A DNA stretch of 64,000 nucleotides from Hyphodiscus hymeniophilus (taxonomy: Eukaryota > Ascomycota > Leotiomycetes > Helotiales > Hyphodiscaceae), in contig VNKQ01000003.1 in the NCBI GenBank assembly GCA_016508695.1, positions 1,488,001 through 1,552,000 of the forward strand, in the 5' to 3' direction. Positions 22,257 through 32,264 of this stretch are shown piece by piece. Every line of letters starts with the position of its first letter. The first letter of the stretch is position 1. The notes below the pieces were generated by a model, which was not told the DNA's origin, ran no database searches, and worked only from the letters and a program-made list of their open reading frames with translations. Position numbers and translations under genes: made by a program.

Positions 22257-24425
22257 ATGACCGTCGCAACGCTCCCAAATGATTATCTCGAGAGGGTCTA
22301 TGCCGGAGTGCTGGGCAAGCTGATTGGGGTTTACGTCGGCCGGCCATTCGAAGGGTGGTCGTACCAGCGCATTTTGCAGGAGCTGGGCCCGATCCACTAT
22401 TATGTCCACGAGCAAGTCAACTCACCACTGGTGGTCACAGACGACGACGTCTCGGGCACCTTCACCTTCGTTCGTGCGTTGGAGGAACACGGAGTCACGG
22501 CCAATCTCTCTGCGGAAGAAATTGGCAAGACGTGGCTGAACAACACCGTTGAGAAGAAGTCGATTTTCTGGTGGGGCGGCCGGGGAGTCTCGACAGAACA
22601 CACAGCATACCTCAATTTAAAGCAGGGCATAAAAGCCCCAGCGAGCGGTTCCATCAAAACTAATGGCAAGTCAGTCGCTGAGCAGATCGGTGCACAAATT
22701 TTTATCGATGCATGGGCAATGGTGGCGCCTGGTAACCCATCGCTGGCTGTTAAACTAGCTGAAGCCGCTGGCTCGGTCAGCCATGACGGAGACTCTGTGC
22801 ATGCTGCCAAACTCTGGGCAGCTATGGAGGCTGAAGCCTTCGTCTCCAAGGACGTCAACCACCTGCTCGATACCGGGTTGAAATACGTCCCAGCGGATTC
22901 CCTCGTGACAACACTCGTCAATGATATTCGCGGCTGGGCTAAGATCGATCAGGACTGGGAGAAAACCCGCCAGCGTATCGAGGAGAAGTATGGCTACGAC
23001 AAGTTCTCGGGAGCCTGCCACGTTATACCCAACCACGGCCTGATGATATCGGCACTCATCTATGCCGGACATGACTTCCACAGCGCTATGCACATTATCA
23101 ATACCTGTGGTTGGGATACCGATTGTAATTCGGGCAATGTTGGTTGTCTTGTCGCCATTATGAATGGACTTGCCGCCTTCGAGGATGGACCCGACTGGCG
23201 TGGTCCATTGGCCGACCGTGCGTTGATTTCTAGTGCAGACGGCGGATACTCTCTGAATAACGCCTCGAGAATCACTTACGACCTAATGAATGTCGGCCGC
23301 AAGTTGGCAGGCGAAGCAGCCTTACACTCACCAAAGAATGGGGCGCAGTTCCACTTTACCTTGCCAGGAAGTGTGCAAGGCTTTATAGCGAGTCGAAACG
23401 ACCTTTTACCTAGTCTCGTCAAAGTTGAGCAAGCCATCGATTCTGAGAACCGTCCTGGTCTTGCGATTCAAGTCCATGGCTTAACGAACGCGGTAAAACC
23501 TGTTGAAGTGTTAACTCAGACCTTCACACCTCCTGAGATCGTGGACATGAAGACTTACGACCTCATGGCTGCCCCCCTTATCTCTCCAGGACAAACCGTA
23601 ACTGCTATACTCCGCGCAGATAACGGTAATAATGCACCTGCCATAGCCAATCTGAGACTTAAACACTACAACGCCGCTGACACCCTCTCCACTGTCGATG
23701 GCCCTTCTACCACTCTTTCGCCAGGCCAAGAGGAAACACTCACGTGGAAAATACCGGACGCCTTCGACAGCCAACCTATCCAACAGATTGGCCTGGCCAT
23801 CTCCAGTGCTAAGGGGCTCGTCAATGGCACCGTATGGCTCGACTCCCTCTCCTACAGCGGGACGCCCCACATGACTCTCAAACGGCCATCGGCAGCTCAG
23901 AGTGACCCATTTCAAGCCGCTAAAGCCGGCGTTCCCTGTGACTTCTGGAGACGGGCTTATATTGACAGCCTGAGCGAATTCCACACCAAGTTCCCCAAGG
24001 CGTCATTTCTATTGGCGCAGGATCGGGATGAGGGCATACTGATCACTGGGACAAGGGAATGGATTGATTACAAGGTAACAGTACCCCGCTTCATGATCAA
24101 CCTTGGGACTGCCGGTTTGGCTGTGCGGGTCCAGGGACTCAACCGATATTACGCCCTCGTTTTCAACCCCGATGGGAAGAGCGTGGCGCTGGTGAAGGCG
24201 AAGGATGAATCGAGAACCGAACTAGCCAGCGGTAACTTTGACTGGAAGTTGGACGTGCCATATACCATCACAGTAAGCGTGGAAGGGGATAAGATAACGG
24301 GATTTATTGCGGGCAAGAAGGTCATCGAGAGTCAGGATGGTGATTATACAGGTGGTGGGATTGGAGCGATTGTTTTAGATGGCAGTGTTGCTGTAGATCA
24401 GTTTGATGTTGCACCCTTAACTTGA
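22257..24425 (+). CDS. ADP-ribosylglycohydrolase family enzyme with C-terminal beta-rich modules
   Basis: Intronless frame of 722 residues from ATG 22257. Residues about 8-345 form an ADP-ribosylglycohydrolase (DraG/ARH) domain: the first metal-binding motif is TDDD (61-64, in VVTDDDVSGTF), a middle motif SHDGDS (175-180) follows, and the second metal-binding motif is GWDTDC (285-290, followed by NSGNVG). These supply the Asp/Thr ligands for the two divalent metals, so the enzyme looks active. Residues about 375-505 resemble a CARDB-like beta sandwich, and about 510-722 a concanavalin/LamG-like module (FDWKLDVPYTITVSVEGDKITGF). No signal peptide is seen. The family cleaves N- or O-glycosidic bonds of ADP-ribosyl or ribosyl groups. 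With a permease and a ribokinase beside it, use of a ribose-containing small molecule is the likely role (inference). The long multi-module form and GWDTDCN motif are, from my general knowledge, commoner in bacteria. Confidence 0.85.
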   Translation: MTVATLPNDYLERVYAGVLGKLIGVYVGRPFEGWSYQRILQELGPIHYYVHEQVNSPLVVTDDDVSGTFTFVRALEEHGVTANLSAEEIGKTWLNNTVEKKSIFWWGGRGVSTEHTAYLNLKQGIKAPASGSIKTNGKSVAEQIGAQIFIDAWAMVAPGNPSLAVKLAEAAGSVSHDGDSVHAAKLWAAMEAEAFVSKDVNHLLDTGLKYVPADSLVTTLVNDIRGWAKIDQDWEKTRQRIEEKYGYDKFSGACHVIPNHGLMISALIYAGHDFHSAMHIINTCGWDTDCNSGNVGCLVAIMNGLAAFEDGPDWRGPLADRALISSADGGYSLNNASRITYDLMNVGRKLAGEAALHSPKNGAQFHFTLPGSVQGFIASRNDLLPSLVKVEQAIDSENRPGLAIQVHGLTNAVKPVEVLTQTFTPPEIVDMKTYDLMAAPLISPGQTVTAILRADNGNNAPAIANLRLKHYNAADTLSTVDGPSTTLSPGQEETLTWKIPDAFDSQPIQQIGLAISSAKGLVNGTVWLDSLSYSGTPHMTLKRPSAAQSDPFQAAKAGVPCDFWRRAYIDSLSEFHTKFPKASFLLAQDRDEGILITGTREWIDYKVTVPRFMINLGTAGLAVRVQGLNRYYALVFNPDGKSVALVKAKDESRTELASGNFDWKLDVPYTITVSVEGDKITGFIAGKKVIESQDGDYTGGGIGAIVLDGSVAVDQFDVAPLT

Positions 24426-25278
24426 ATCAAAATTCATATATGATAGGCAGAATTGACTAGTGATGTGAGTGAGAACTGTGCTCGGGGCTTAAAGCTTAAG
24501 TCTACCTGTGTCTGTACAATAACATTCTCTTTCAGTCATGTTGTCGGGGCACAGATGATAGAGTTTATCAACAGGAAAGTCAAAATAGTCTATACTATCA
24601 TCACGATTGGACATGTTACATAGTACATGGATTATGTCAGCGTATCAGCTCGCCTATTAGGGGGTCACTAGTTCGTACTACTTCAGCTGTTCACACTCCC
24701 TCTTCCTCTTCTTTAGTATATTAATACAAATATCCTCAACCGCTTGTTATTCGGTATTTGGGAAGTTAAGGGTCGATTCAGTCTCTTAAAACAAATCGAT
24801 AGCCTTGAAGACCTAGCCTAGGCCGGATTGGTGCAATTTGCGGCGAAAGACATCCGATCATCCCAGGCAGGCGGGAAGATAGGTCGAAGTCGAAAACGCC
24901 ATAATCTCCACTTTCTGTAGGGGTGGAATGCACATCGTTCGATCGCGGGTTGTGGAGTGTGGGGTAGAGGCATCTCTGTCCGTCCTTCACAGGCAATTTC
25001 CCTTCCTTATTCTTTCATTCTTTCAAATCCTTCTTTACTCATGCTTGATCTCAACTACTCATCTCGCTATTACTCTCAACTTCCGTATTCTCTCGTTCTT
25101 TGATTCTCTCCTTACTTGCGCTTACGCTCATCTGTCCTTGTCGTTGTCGCTCTTAACCTTCCTTCCCCCACTTATGAGTCCTGTCTCATTGCGGTGACTT
25201 AGCCACCGACTACCACAATCGGACGACACGACTTCTCATCGGGACAAGTAGCCTCGCTGGTGACGCTGCGATAGCGGA
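24426..25278. other. Upstream region of the Zn2Cys6 regulator gene
   Basis: 853 bp holding the 3' flank of the hydrolase gene and the promoter/leader of the transcription factor. Positions about 25,000-25,165 are strongly pyrimidine-rich (repeated CTTTC/CATTC), typical of fungal core promoters. A 7-codon upstream ORF is at 25174-25197. Confidence 0.5.
25174..25197 (+). promoter_or_regulatory. Short upstream ORF in the leader of the Zn2Cys6 gene
   Basis: An ATG opens a 7-residue frame (MSPVSLR) that ends 82 bp before the regulator's start codon, just after the CT-rich tract. If transcription starts within that tract, the uORF would be in the leader and could damp translation. The transcript start is not known. 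Confidence 0.4.
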
Positions 25279-27362
25279 ATGCCTGTAAGAGGAGATGCTC
25301 ATGTCAATCCCGCAGGTAAACAGCGAGTCCGCACGGGTTGCATGACCTGCCGGAAGAGGAGAAGAAAATGTAAGTGCTGCCTCACGTGTCAACACTCGGT
25401 CACATGTGCAGTGACCTGATCTCAGGTCGATGCAAGTAGTGGCCCAGGAGTTAGAGACCGATGGCTGACAAGAACACGGTGTATCTTATCAGGTGACGAA
25501 CGAAAGCCTCGTTGTGAGAATTGTAAGGCCAAGGGTTTTCAATGTGAATATCGAATCGACCTTACCTTCGTCCAGACGATCACGAAATCTGCACCTGCTG
25601 ATCGGCATGTTGACAATACGTTGAATCATGGCGCACAAACATATCCGGCAATCAGAGTTAGTGATATATCTGCATGCAAACGCTACTGTTCATCTGAGCT
25701 GATTTGATCATCGGAGTAGTTCATTGTTGATGATGATACACTTGCTTCGTCGACATGCGCAGAGAGGGAGGAGAGGATTTCAGAGCGAACCTTTCTAGCA
25801 AGCAAATGCCGAAATGAACAAAATAACTCTATCCACACTCTGGCAGTACTCAGCGATTCTGTCGATGGTCCAATTTCACAGCAAGGGAACGAACTGACCG
25901 AACTCGAATTCCAGTCATACCAGGTCCAGACGCACCCTCTTCCCCCCTATCAAGTCCAAGAGCCGGCTCCGCTAAACAATGAGCTGGGGAGCTTAGCTGC
26001 TGCCGCTGCGACAACAAGAGCAAATCTAAATATGAACCTTACAAATACTCAATATGGTCTCATACCAAGCTTATCTTCCAGCAATTATTTAGCCGAGAGA
26101 CCAGGAGCAGCTGGGAGTCTTCAAGAAACTGACCTGCTACGCCATTATCGGTACAACATATCTCCGGGGATTGATATTGGCAATCCAGAGTCTCCCTTCG
26201 GCATCAAAATCATGTTAGCAGCAAGAGAGCACAAGCCCGTTTTTGCAAGCATACTGGCGCTTGCGGCTCACCACAAGTACCTGATATTTCTCCAGCAGAC
26301 GAACCACGATATCGATGATTCCTTGGAATACCGTCAAAAAGCAGAAGAATGTCTCAGTATTGCAGAGGATCATATCAAGCGTGCTGGAAACCTGCTCTTA
26401 ATCTTGGCCGACTTTCTCTCTTCAAGCCCACAACAATGGAGGGCAATGCTTCTTCATCACCTAGGTAGCTCTGGAGCTCTCTCTTCCCTCGCGGGTCTCA
26501 GACACGAACTTGATGAACCTTTCTTTTGGCTCTTCTTCAGAATTGGTGAGTGTGTTTTATATGATATTTGCTACAGACTATTCACACCAAACACTGACAT
26601 TGGTTCATAGATCTCGCAGCGGCAATTTCAGCAGCTCAACCGCCGCTCATCCCTTTCCTTGCGTACATACGCATGGACGGCTCGCCTGTGGTATCGTATC
26701 GAGCTCTCTCTCAACACCGGTCTCTACAACAAGTTTTTCAACAAGCCCTTTTCCTCCTCGCCAGCTGTTTGACTCTGCTGTACAGTAACAGTGGAACATC
26801 TTCCTCTACTCCTGAAATTCATCATGCCGCAGCATTTGGATCAACGCGAACACCGTCCGAATGGGTATCGCTATGGGATGAATGCCAGAAATGGTACACT
26901 GAAAGACCAGTAGAGTTGCAGCAGATCGTGGAGATCAGAGGCGTCGAGGTAGATTCAATCGATGCCCAGAATGTCTCTTCGTTTCCGATCCTTATATTTA
27001 CTACGCCTCTAGCTCTAGCGGCCAATGCGTTTTACCATATGGCCTCTTTCTTACTACTCAAACATCGACCGCGGCTGCTGAAGGTTGTCCCTGGTCCCAG
27101 GTCTTTCACGTCACACATCTGGCATGCGCAATCAATTGTAGGAATCTCTCTCAGCAATGACGCGCCGGAGCAATGGGACCCAATTCTTGTTGCTGGACTT
27201 ATCTTAGTTGCCAAAGAATTGACCCATGAATCGCAGCAGTCAGCAGTGCTTGAAAGGATCACGAGAATTACCTCCGTGACTGGACTGAAGCTGGATCTTG
27301 AGATTGAAACACTGAAGAGTGGATGGAGTATAGCTGGCCATAATGAAGGATTGCTGACCTGA
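25279..27362 (+). CDS. Zn2Cys6 fungal transcription factor with fungal-specific regulatory domain
   Basis: Four exons in phase: 25279-25369, 25493-25656, 25720-26545 and 26611-27362, giving 610 residues. The binuclear zinc cluster has six cysteines at about 21, 24, 31, 38, 41 and 48 with the classic CX2CX6CX6CX2CX6C spacing (RTGCMTCRKRRRK, then CDERKPRCENCKAKGFQC); the first intron splits the codon of the third cysteine. The rest is the alpha-helical regulatory domain of Arca-like regulators, with LLRHYRYNISPGIDIGNPESPFG near residue 260 and the FFRIDLAAAI segment over the third intron. It should bind DNA in the nucleus and control nearby genes. It lies downstream of, and in the same direction as, the hydrolase gene and convergent to the ribokinase gene, so it is the natural candidate regulator of this cluster (inference). 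Confidence 0.88.
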
Positions 27363-27939
27363 CGGGAGCGCTCGAACTTCTCTCTGAAGCCAGGATTCGG
27401 TATTGCTCTGACGATATCATCGCTTAGATTCCAATTCGCACTTGCTAGAATGGAAGACATAAAAATCGGCGTCAAGGGCATTGTGAGATATAAACTACTT
27501 GTTTACAGAGTCGATCAGGAGTCCATACCTGGACTGGAACCCACCTGAGCCAAGTCTTCACTCCAATATTAGAACCACAGAAATTCGCATGACATGAACC
27601 GTTTCTATGTGCTTGTGGCTACTTATTGGTCATACATACAAGCTTTGTATCTCAAACCCAAACAAATATTTCCAACTTGCTCGACAACTTACAAGTGCCT
27701 ATTAATGGGTTTGTGACATGGCTTACGCCTCATCGAAACTTCCACCCCAAGCTCATTTGAGTCTGTAATCGGAGGATCCAGAGACCACTTGTCTATGGAA
27801 GACTACATCACAAGATGATGAGGTAACCAGACGTGCTGCTGGACATGTCAAATCACCTTTGATGGATATTAAAGGACGGCGAGGTAGATCAGCGCCAAGC
27901 TCCATCTCTGACTTTATGAAAATGTAGTTGAGAAAGACA
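27363..27939. other. Intergenic region between convergent regulator and ribokinase genes
   Basis: 577 bp holding the 3' ends of both genes. No ORF with a recognisable product, no repeat seen. Confidence 0.4.
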
Positions 27940-28989
27940 TCACTCATATGCAAATGGGATGCTTTTCATAGCCCCAATTCTCTGTACGCACATCGCGGCC
28001 GCAGAGTTCGCCGCCTCAACGACGTCCTCAATCCCCGCATCGAAAGCCTCCAAATCCAGTCCTGTCGCGACAAACTTCGCAAAGGCCGTTGCAAAGTAGC
28101 CGACGAAGGTATCGCCAGCTGCGGTAGTGTCCGCGACTTTCTTCACCTTGACGGCATTAACGAAGCCTTGACGACCCGTCTCGGTCGAGAAGAAAACGCC
28201 CTTGGCACCAAGCGTTATGAGCACTATTTTGACGTTCGCAAGGTCGTGGAAGAATGATGCAAGTTGTGCCGGTTTCAGTTCGAGCTCTTCCCCTGAGGCG
28301 ACCGAAAGACGTAATTCGACTGCGACTGATGCCGCCAGTTGCATGGTTTCTGTTTCGTTCATTATGAGGACTGCCAGATTTTTCAATGCCGAAAGAGGAG
28401 TCCCCTCTGGAAAGACAGGCGCTGCGTTGAAGACGACACGAGTCTTGCTTCCAGAAACGTTGAAATGGCGCAACAGACCCAGGACTGTCTGGCGGGGGAT
28501 CTCGCCTTGCAAGACCACTACTTCTGGGGATGGTTGCTGGTTGTTATTCGTGATCTTCGTATATATGCTCTCTACATCGCTCATTCCCGAATGGTTCGCT
28601 CCTGGCACGACCAGAATCCGGTTTTCCCCACCTCCACCCTCCTCGACGATAATGGTTGCAGAACCTGTCTGGCAGTCTTTCCTTTCCTCCACACCTCTTG
28701 TGCTGACCCCGGACCGCTCTAAAACAGACTTCAAGAGCGTTGCGTAGTTCGGATCGTCTGCTCCCACAGCCCCGATCATGCTAACTGTCACGTCCTGACG
28801 GGATTTGGAGGAGAATGAGGCACGTCCACAAGCGACGGCTTGGTTGGCTCCTTTCCCACCAGCATTGATGGAGAGTGATCGGGCTGTCAATGTCTCTCCT
28901 GCTTCGGGGCATCGTGAAGTGTATGTGACGAAGTCGATGTTGAGAGAGCCGATGACACATATGTGAGGGGTCCCTAACACCACCTTCAT
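27940..28989 (-). CDS. Ribokinase (PfkB family)
   Basis: Catalyses ATP-dependent phosphorylation of D-ribose to ribose 5-phosphate, feeding the pentose phosphate pathway in the cytosol. Intronless, 349 residues from ATG 28989. Family motifs are complete: the N-terminal substrate site GSLNIDFV, the di-Gly substrate loop GGKGANQA (44-51), the NETE magnesium/phosphate motif (211-214), the ITLGAKG strand-turn near 258, and the PfkB signature DTTAAGDTFVG (287-297) with the catalytic base Asp 293. Length is near the 300-330 typical of ribokinases, with a slightly longer N-terminus and internal loops. It sits divergent from a regulator-like gene over an 819 bp promoter. As the only sugar kinase in the block, it fits as the step after release of ribose by the ADP-ribosylglycohydrolase-family enzyme. 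Adenosine kinase or other PfkB members are less likely given the ribokinase-type motifs. Confidence 0.93.
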   Translation of the reverse strand: MKVVLGTPHICVIGSLNIDFVTYTSRCPEAGETLTARSLSINAGGKGANQAVACGRASFSSKSRQDVTVSMIGAVGADDPNYATLLKSVLERSGVSTRGVEERKDCQTGSATIIVEEGGGGENRILVVPGANHSGMSDVESIYTKITNNNQQPSPEVVVLQGEIPRQTVLGLLRHFNVSGSKTRVVFNAAPVFPEGTPLSALKNLAVLIMNETETMQLAASVAVELRLSVASGEELELKPAQLASFFHDLANVKIVLITLGAKGVFFSTETGRQGFVNAVKVKKVADTTAAGDTFVGYFATAFAKFVATGLDLEAFDAGIEDVVEAANSAAAMCVQRIGAMKSIPFAYE

Positions 28990-29808
28990 GCTGGTATACT
29001 AAATCAATTTTTTTTGCAGATGGGATTGCAGGTTCAACGAGAAGAGGGTCGAGCAGTGTCAAACTAGAAGGAGTCTAAACGATAGAAGAAAGGGATTAAT
29101 TCTAGTAGATAATCAGTCCTGTTTCGCTCGTCCGCCAACTAATAGATAGTTAGGATGCCATGTTGAATGATGACAATAGACTCGATTGTAAAGACGTCGC
29201 TTTAGGATTCCTGCCATCATGTAATTGATTGTTATTAAAAGTTACCAGACCGTGCTGTAGCTGGAGTACTGACTCGCGATGATTTGATTGGCGGCGCTTA
29301 TCGTATCCAGATTGGGACGGGAGTCTCGGCTACAGTACTCGCTACGTACCGAGGCACCGGGGCCCCTACCTCAGGCTACCTACTCGGCCTAGCTATGTCG
29401 TTAGGCCCCCATATCTCCGTTATTTCCTCTGCCGCCGGCTATCCTTCCTGAAAGGTAACACCATCACTCAATCATCAATCAATCATCATCTCGGATTAAT
29501 AATTGGTTTGCGGAGAGAACATAGATGGAAATTGGTGGTCGTGTAGATGGATGAACTCTTGGACAGTATTGAAGGAGTGTATGAAGGGCGATGAGGAATC
29601 CTAAAGGCGCATACAAACCAGTCGAGTCAGTAAGTCGGAGCCTATCTGGATTCGACTCTTCGTTGCCACTGTCCATTTTTCTGGTGAGGACAGCAGACAA
29701 TAGGATCTCGAATCCACTTCAATGCGTATATGGGCAGCCAATCGTATTGGCATGACATATCAGAAACGCAAATTGTGGAGTGGCGGTTGTTGAACCTGGC
29801 CGAGTCGC
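28990..29808. promoter_or_regulatory. Divergent promoter of ribokinase and the second regulator-like gene
   Basis: 819 bp between the two start codons. It contains a GGGGCCCC palindrome overlapping a CreA-type CCGGGG at 29357-29362, and an ATCA-rich short repeat around 29465-29490. No zinc-cluster coding sequence for the rightward gene could be found here. Regulatory roles are inferred. Confidence 0.4.
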
Positions 29809-31305
29809 ATGAGTATGTCTCTAATTTCCCAGCACGCCACGGACGGAGGGCGAGTGCAGGAACAAGCATCGTCGGCTCAGACATTCGAGGGAGCAACTCC
29901 TTTCATTGAGGAAGAAGCGGCATTTCTATCGCCAGAGACACTGTCGAGCTTGGACGAGTACGCTGTCAACCCTCGCTTCCTCGAACTGCAAGAAGAGTTA
30001 CGATCCGTGGTTCTCACCGGTATCACCAGTCTTGCCCCAAGCAGAAACGCATCACCGGTGTCATATCCTCCGATTTCTTTCGGGAAAGCTCCTCAAAACC
30101 ACAGCCTGAGTCCGAGTAGGGTCTCCATCCCAACCAGGAAGCTGATTGCGTACCTGAAGAATTGGATCACGGACTGCGCTCCGTATCTTGACAAGTTCGA
30201 CGAGGCGCGCCATTTTGGCGTCCAGGTGCCGATCATAGCACAGGGCTCACCGGCTTTGCTCTATGCCATCCTCGCTTTTTCGGCGCGACAGACCGAGCGG
30301 AAGAATGGGATCGAGGACTCTCATGATAGCCTCGAGCTCTACCAGGAATCCATCAGGATGCTAGCGCCTGTCCTCCAAGCCAAAGATCCTAATGTACTTG
30401 TGACAGTGTGTGTACTGGCCTGTCTGGAGTTGATGTCAGTGAGTCCGAAAGATTGGCGCCGTCACGTTGAGGGCTGCGCTGCTTTGTTTGACTCCTTCAG
30501 TGTGAACGGCTTTTCTGGCGGTCTCCTCCAGGCTGTGTTTTGGTGCTGGGCTCGCATGGATCTTTGCGGGGTCATACTTGCAGATGGCGTAGAGCGACCT
30601 GTTCTGCCGATTGAGAAATGGGTCCCTCCAGTGCCTGGGGGTCCTGACACACAAGAGTACGCAGATGATGTGATCAGGGAGGGATTTCTGCAGAAGGGTC
30701 GCCTGGCTCCTGACATGCATGCGAACTGGGCAGTCTATCTTTGTGCCAAGACATGCGATCTCGTTTGCAGGAGAGCGAGGTTCCTGGAGCTCGGTCAAGT
30801 CGATGATAGTGACTCGAGGCCTTTCAGTGAGCAGTGGGATCGACATTGGGATGAACTTCAATATTGGATCGCACAGCGTCCTGCAGAGATGCTACCAATC
30901 AAAACCACAGGTACAAGCAGTGAACAGATTTTCCCGGAGATCCTCTTTGCTCACTGGGCAGCCATCTCAGGTAATCAGCTATATCACACAGCATGCATCA
31001 TGATGCTCGAGATCAAACCAGACGATCGGCTGACGCAGCCCTTGATGCCACAGTACTCTGCGATCTGGCACGCACGGAGGGTCTGCGGTATCTCTATTAC
31101 AAATCCCCACAGTGCAAGCCGGATCAATGCAATTCAGCCTCTTTACGTGGCAGGAAAGCTTTTCAGCCATCGAAGCGAGCATCTCATTATCGCTAGGCTT
31201 GTGAAGACGGTCGAGAGGACCACTGGGTGGGGTTCGATGTGGAGGCTGAAGGATCTTGAACGGGCTTGGGGATATGATCCCGGTGAGATATCGTCGGTAA
31301 TCTGA
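29809..31305 (+). CDS. Fungal-specific transcription factor domain protein without a visible zinc cluster
   Basis: Single frame of 498 residues from ATG 29809 (MSMSLISQHATD). From about residue 110 it matches the helical regulatory domain of Arca-like fungal transcription factors: RKLIAYLKNWITDCAPYLDKF, then ALLYAILAFSARQ, LVTVCVLACLELM and IWHARRVCGISI. The same pattern occurs in the neighbouring Zn2Cys6 protein, so the two are probably distant paralogues of one family. The N-terminal 100 residues are disordered and contain no CX2CX6C pattern, and I could not find one in the upstream 400 bp in any frame. It may be a genuine DNA-binding-deficient co-regulator or a gene that has lost its first exon. 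Position beside ribokinase suggests a role in the same cluster (inference). Confidence 0.82.
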   Translation: MSMSLISQHATDGGRVQEQASSAQTFEGATPFIEEEAAFLSPETLSSLDEYAVNPRFLELQEELRSVVLTGITSLAPSRNASPVSYPPISFGKAPQNHSLSPSRVSIPTRKLIAYLKNWITDCAPYLDKFDEARHFGVQVPIIAQGSPALLYAILAFSARQTERKNGIEDSHDSLELYQESIRMLAPVLQAKDPNVLVTVCVLACLELMSVSPKDWRRHVEGCAALFDSFSVNGFSGGLLQAVFWCWARMDLCGVILADGVERPVLPIEKWVPPVPGGPDTQEYADDVIREGFLQKGRLAPDMHANWAVYLCAKTCDLVCRRARFLELGQVDDSDSRPFSEQWDRHWDELQYWIAQRPAEMLPIKTTGTSSEQIFPEILFAHWAAISGNQLYHTACIMMLEIKPDDRLTQPLMPQYSAIWHARRVCGISITNPHSASRINAIQPLYVAGKLFSHRSEHLIIARLVKTVERTTGWGSMWRLKDLERAWGYDPGEISSVI

Positions 31306-32264
31306 GATCTGATACCATGGGTTGCAAGATAGAGAACGCCATCTCTTGCGTCCATGTCTTGGAGACGTTCGTTGAACGTAGAACAGTGTTGTGATGCAGC
31401 AAATCAATGCTGTCCTACCAGAGGTATGTAAGCCGATTGACCTTATACTTGAGTTCGGGTGAGGTCATTCTCCAGAATTGGTTTTTCGAGGGCCGTTTGC
31501 AACGACGCGCCTGTGTGTGTCCACCGTCATACATTAATGGACAGTAGAATGTTCAATCTATCAATCTATGACAGAGGTGACCTCGAAGTATCCAAAAAAA
31601 GGATGCTTAGCTATTAGATATTCTAGCCTAGTCTCTTAATATAAAGGCTTATTCAAGGAACTTAGGAAGCTGAGGTTAAAGATGTTTTATTGATCCTTTC
31701 TTACCTTTGCAGAACGCCGTCATAGTAGGTTTTAATATAGATATACTCGATATCGAAGCTTCTTCTGGTCTCATCGAAAGCTGTTCTAGTCATGGAATTC
31801 AATCATCAACTAGTAGTATATCTTGTAATCCTTGATCAGTTCGGTACTTCGTAAGTATCTTTTAAGTTTTAACCCGCATAAGACCGGAAATCACGCCTCA
31901 TTTTAGTGCCATTCCGTTTACGCGACTGATTTATGGATACCCTAGGCTAAACTGGAACGACTAAAGGCCAAGTCGCGAAAGGAGAGCTATATCTGCTAAA
32001 TTATTATTCATAAGAAATGGGACAACAGGACACATGATTCGAAATCCCATTCCATCTTAGAATACTCATCGATTCCCATCCTCGTCGTTGCAATCCATCT
32101 AAGGATCAATCCTCGCAAATACGCAGTACTCTATTTATACGCCAAGTCAGATCTTATCGCGGGTGGAAAACGCCTGAACCTCCTAAGTGTTGAATTCCTA
32201 TGACGACCAACAAACAACAACATTTTTACAACATCCGCATCCTAGAACCATCCTTTTGCTCGAC
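31306..32264. other. Intergenic, partly AT-rich
   Basis: 959 bp between two + strand genes. The middle (about 31,560-32,030) is AT-rich with scattered CTAG and TATA-like words and no coding frame, resembling old degenerate repeat DNA. The right part is the promoter/leader of the coiled-coil gene. Confidence 0.4.

Noticed and set aside
22400..23984. Minus-strand frames inside the ADP-ribosylglycohydrolase gene
   Set aside because: Shadows of the 722-residue frame, which has intact catalytic motifs.
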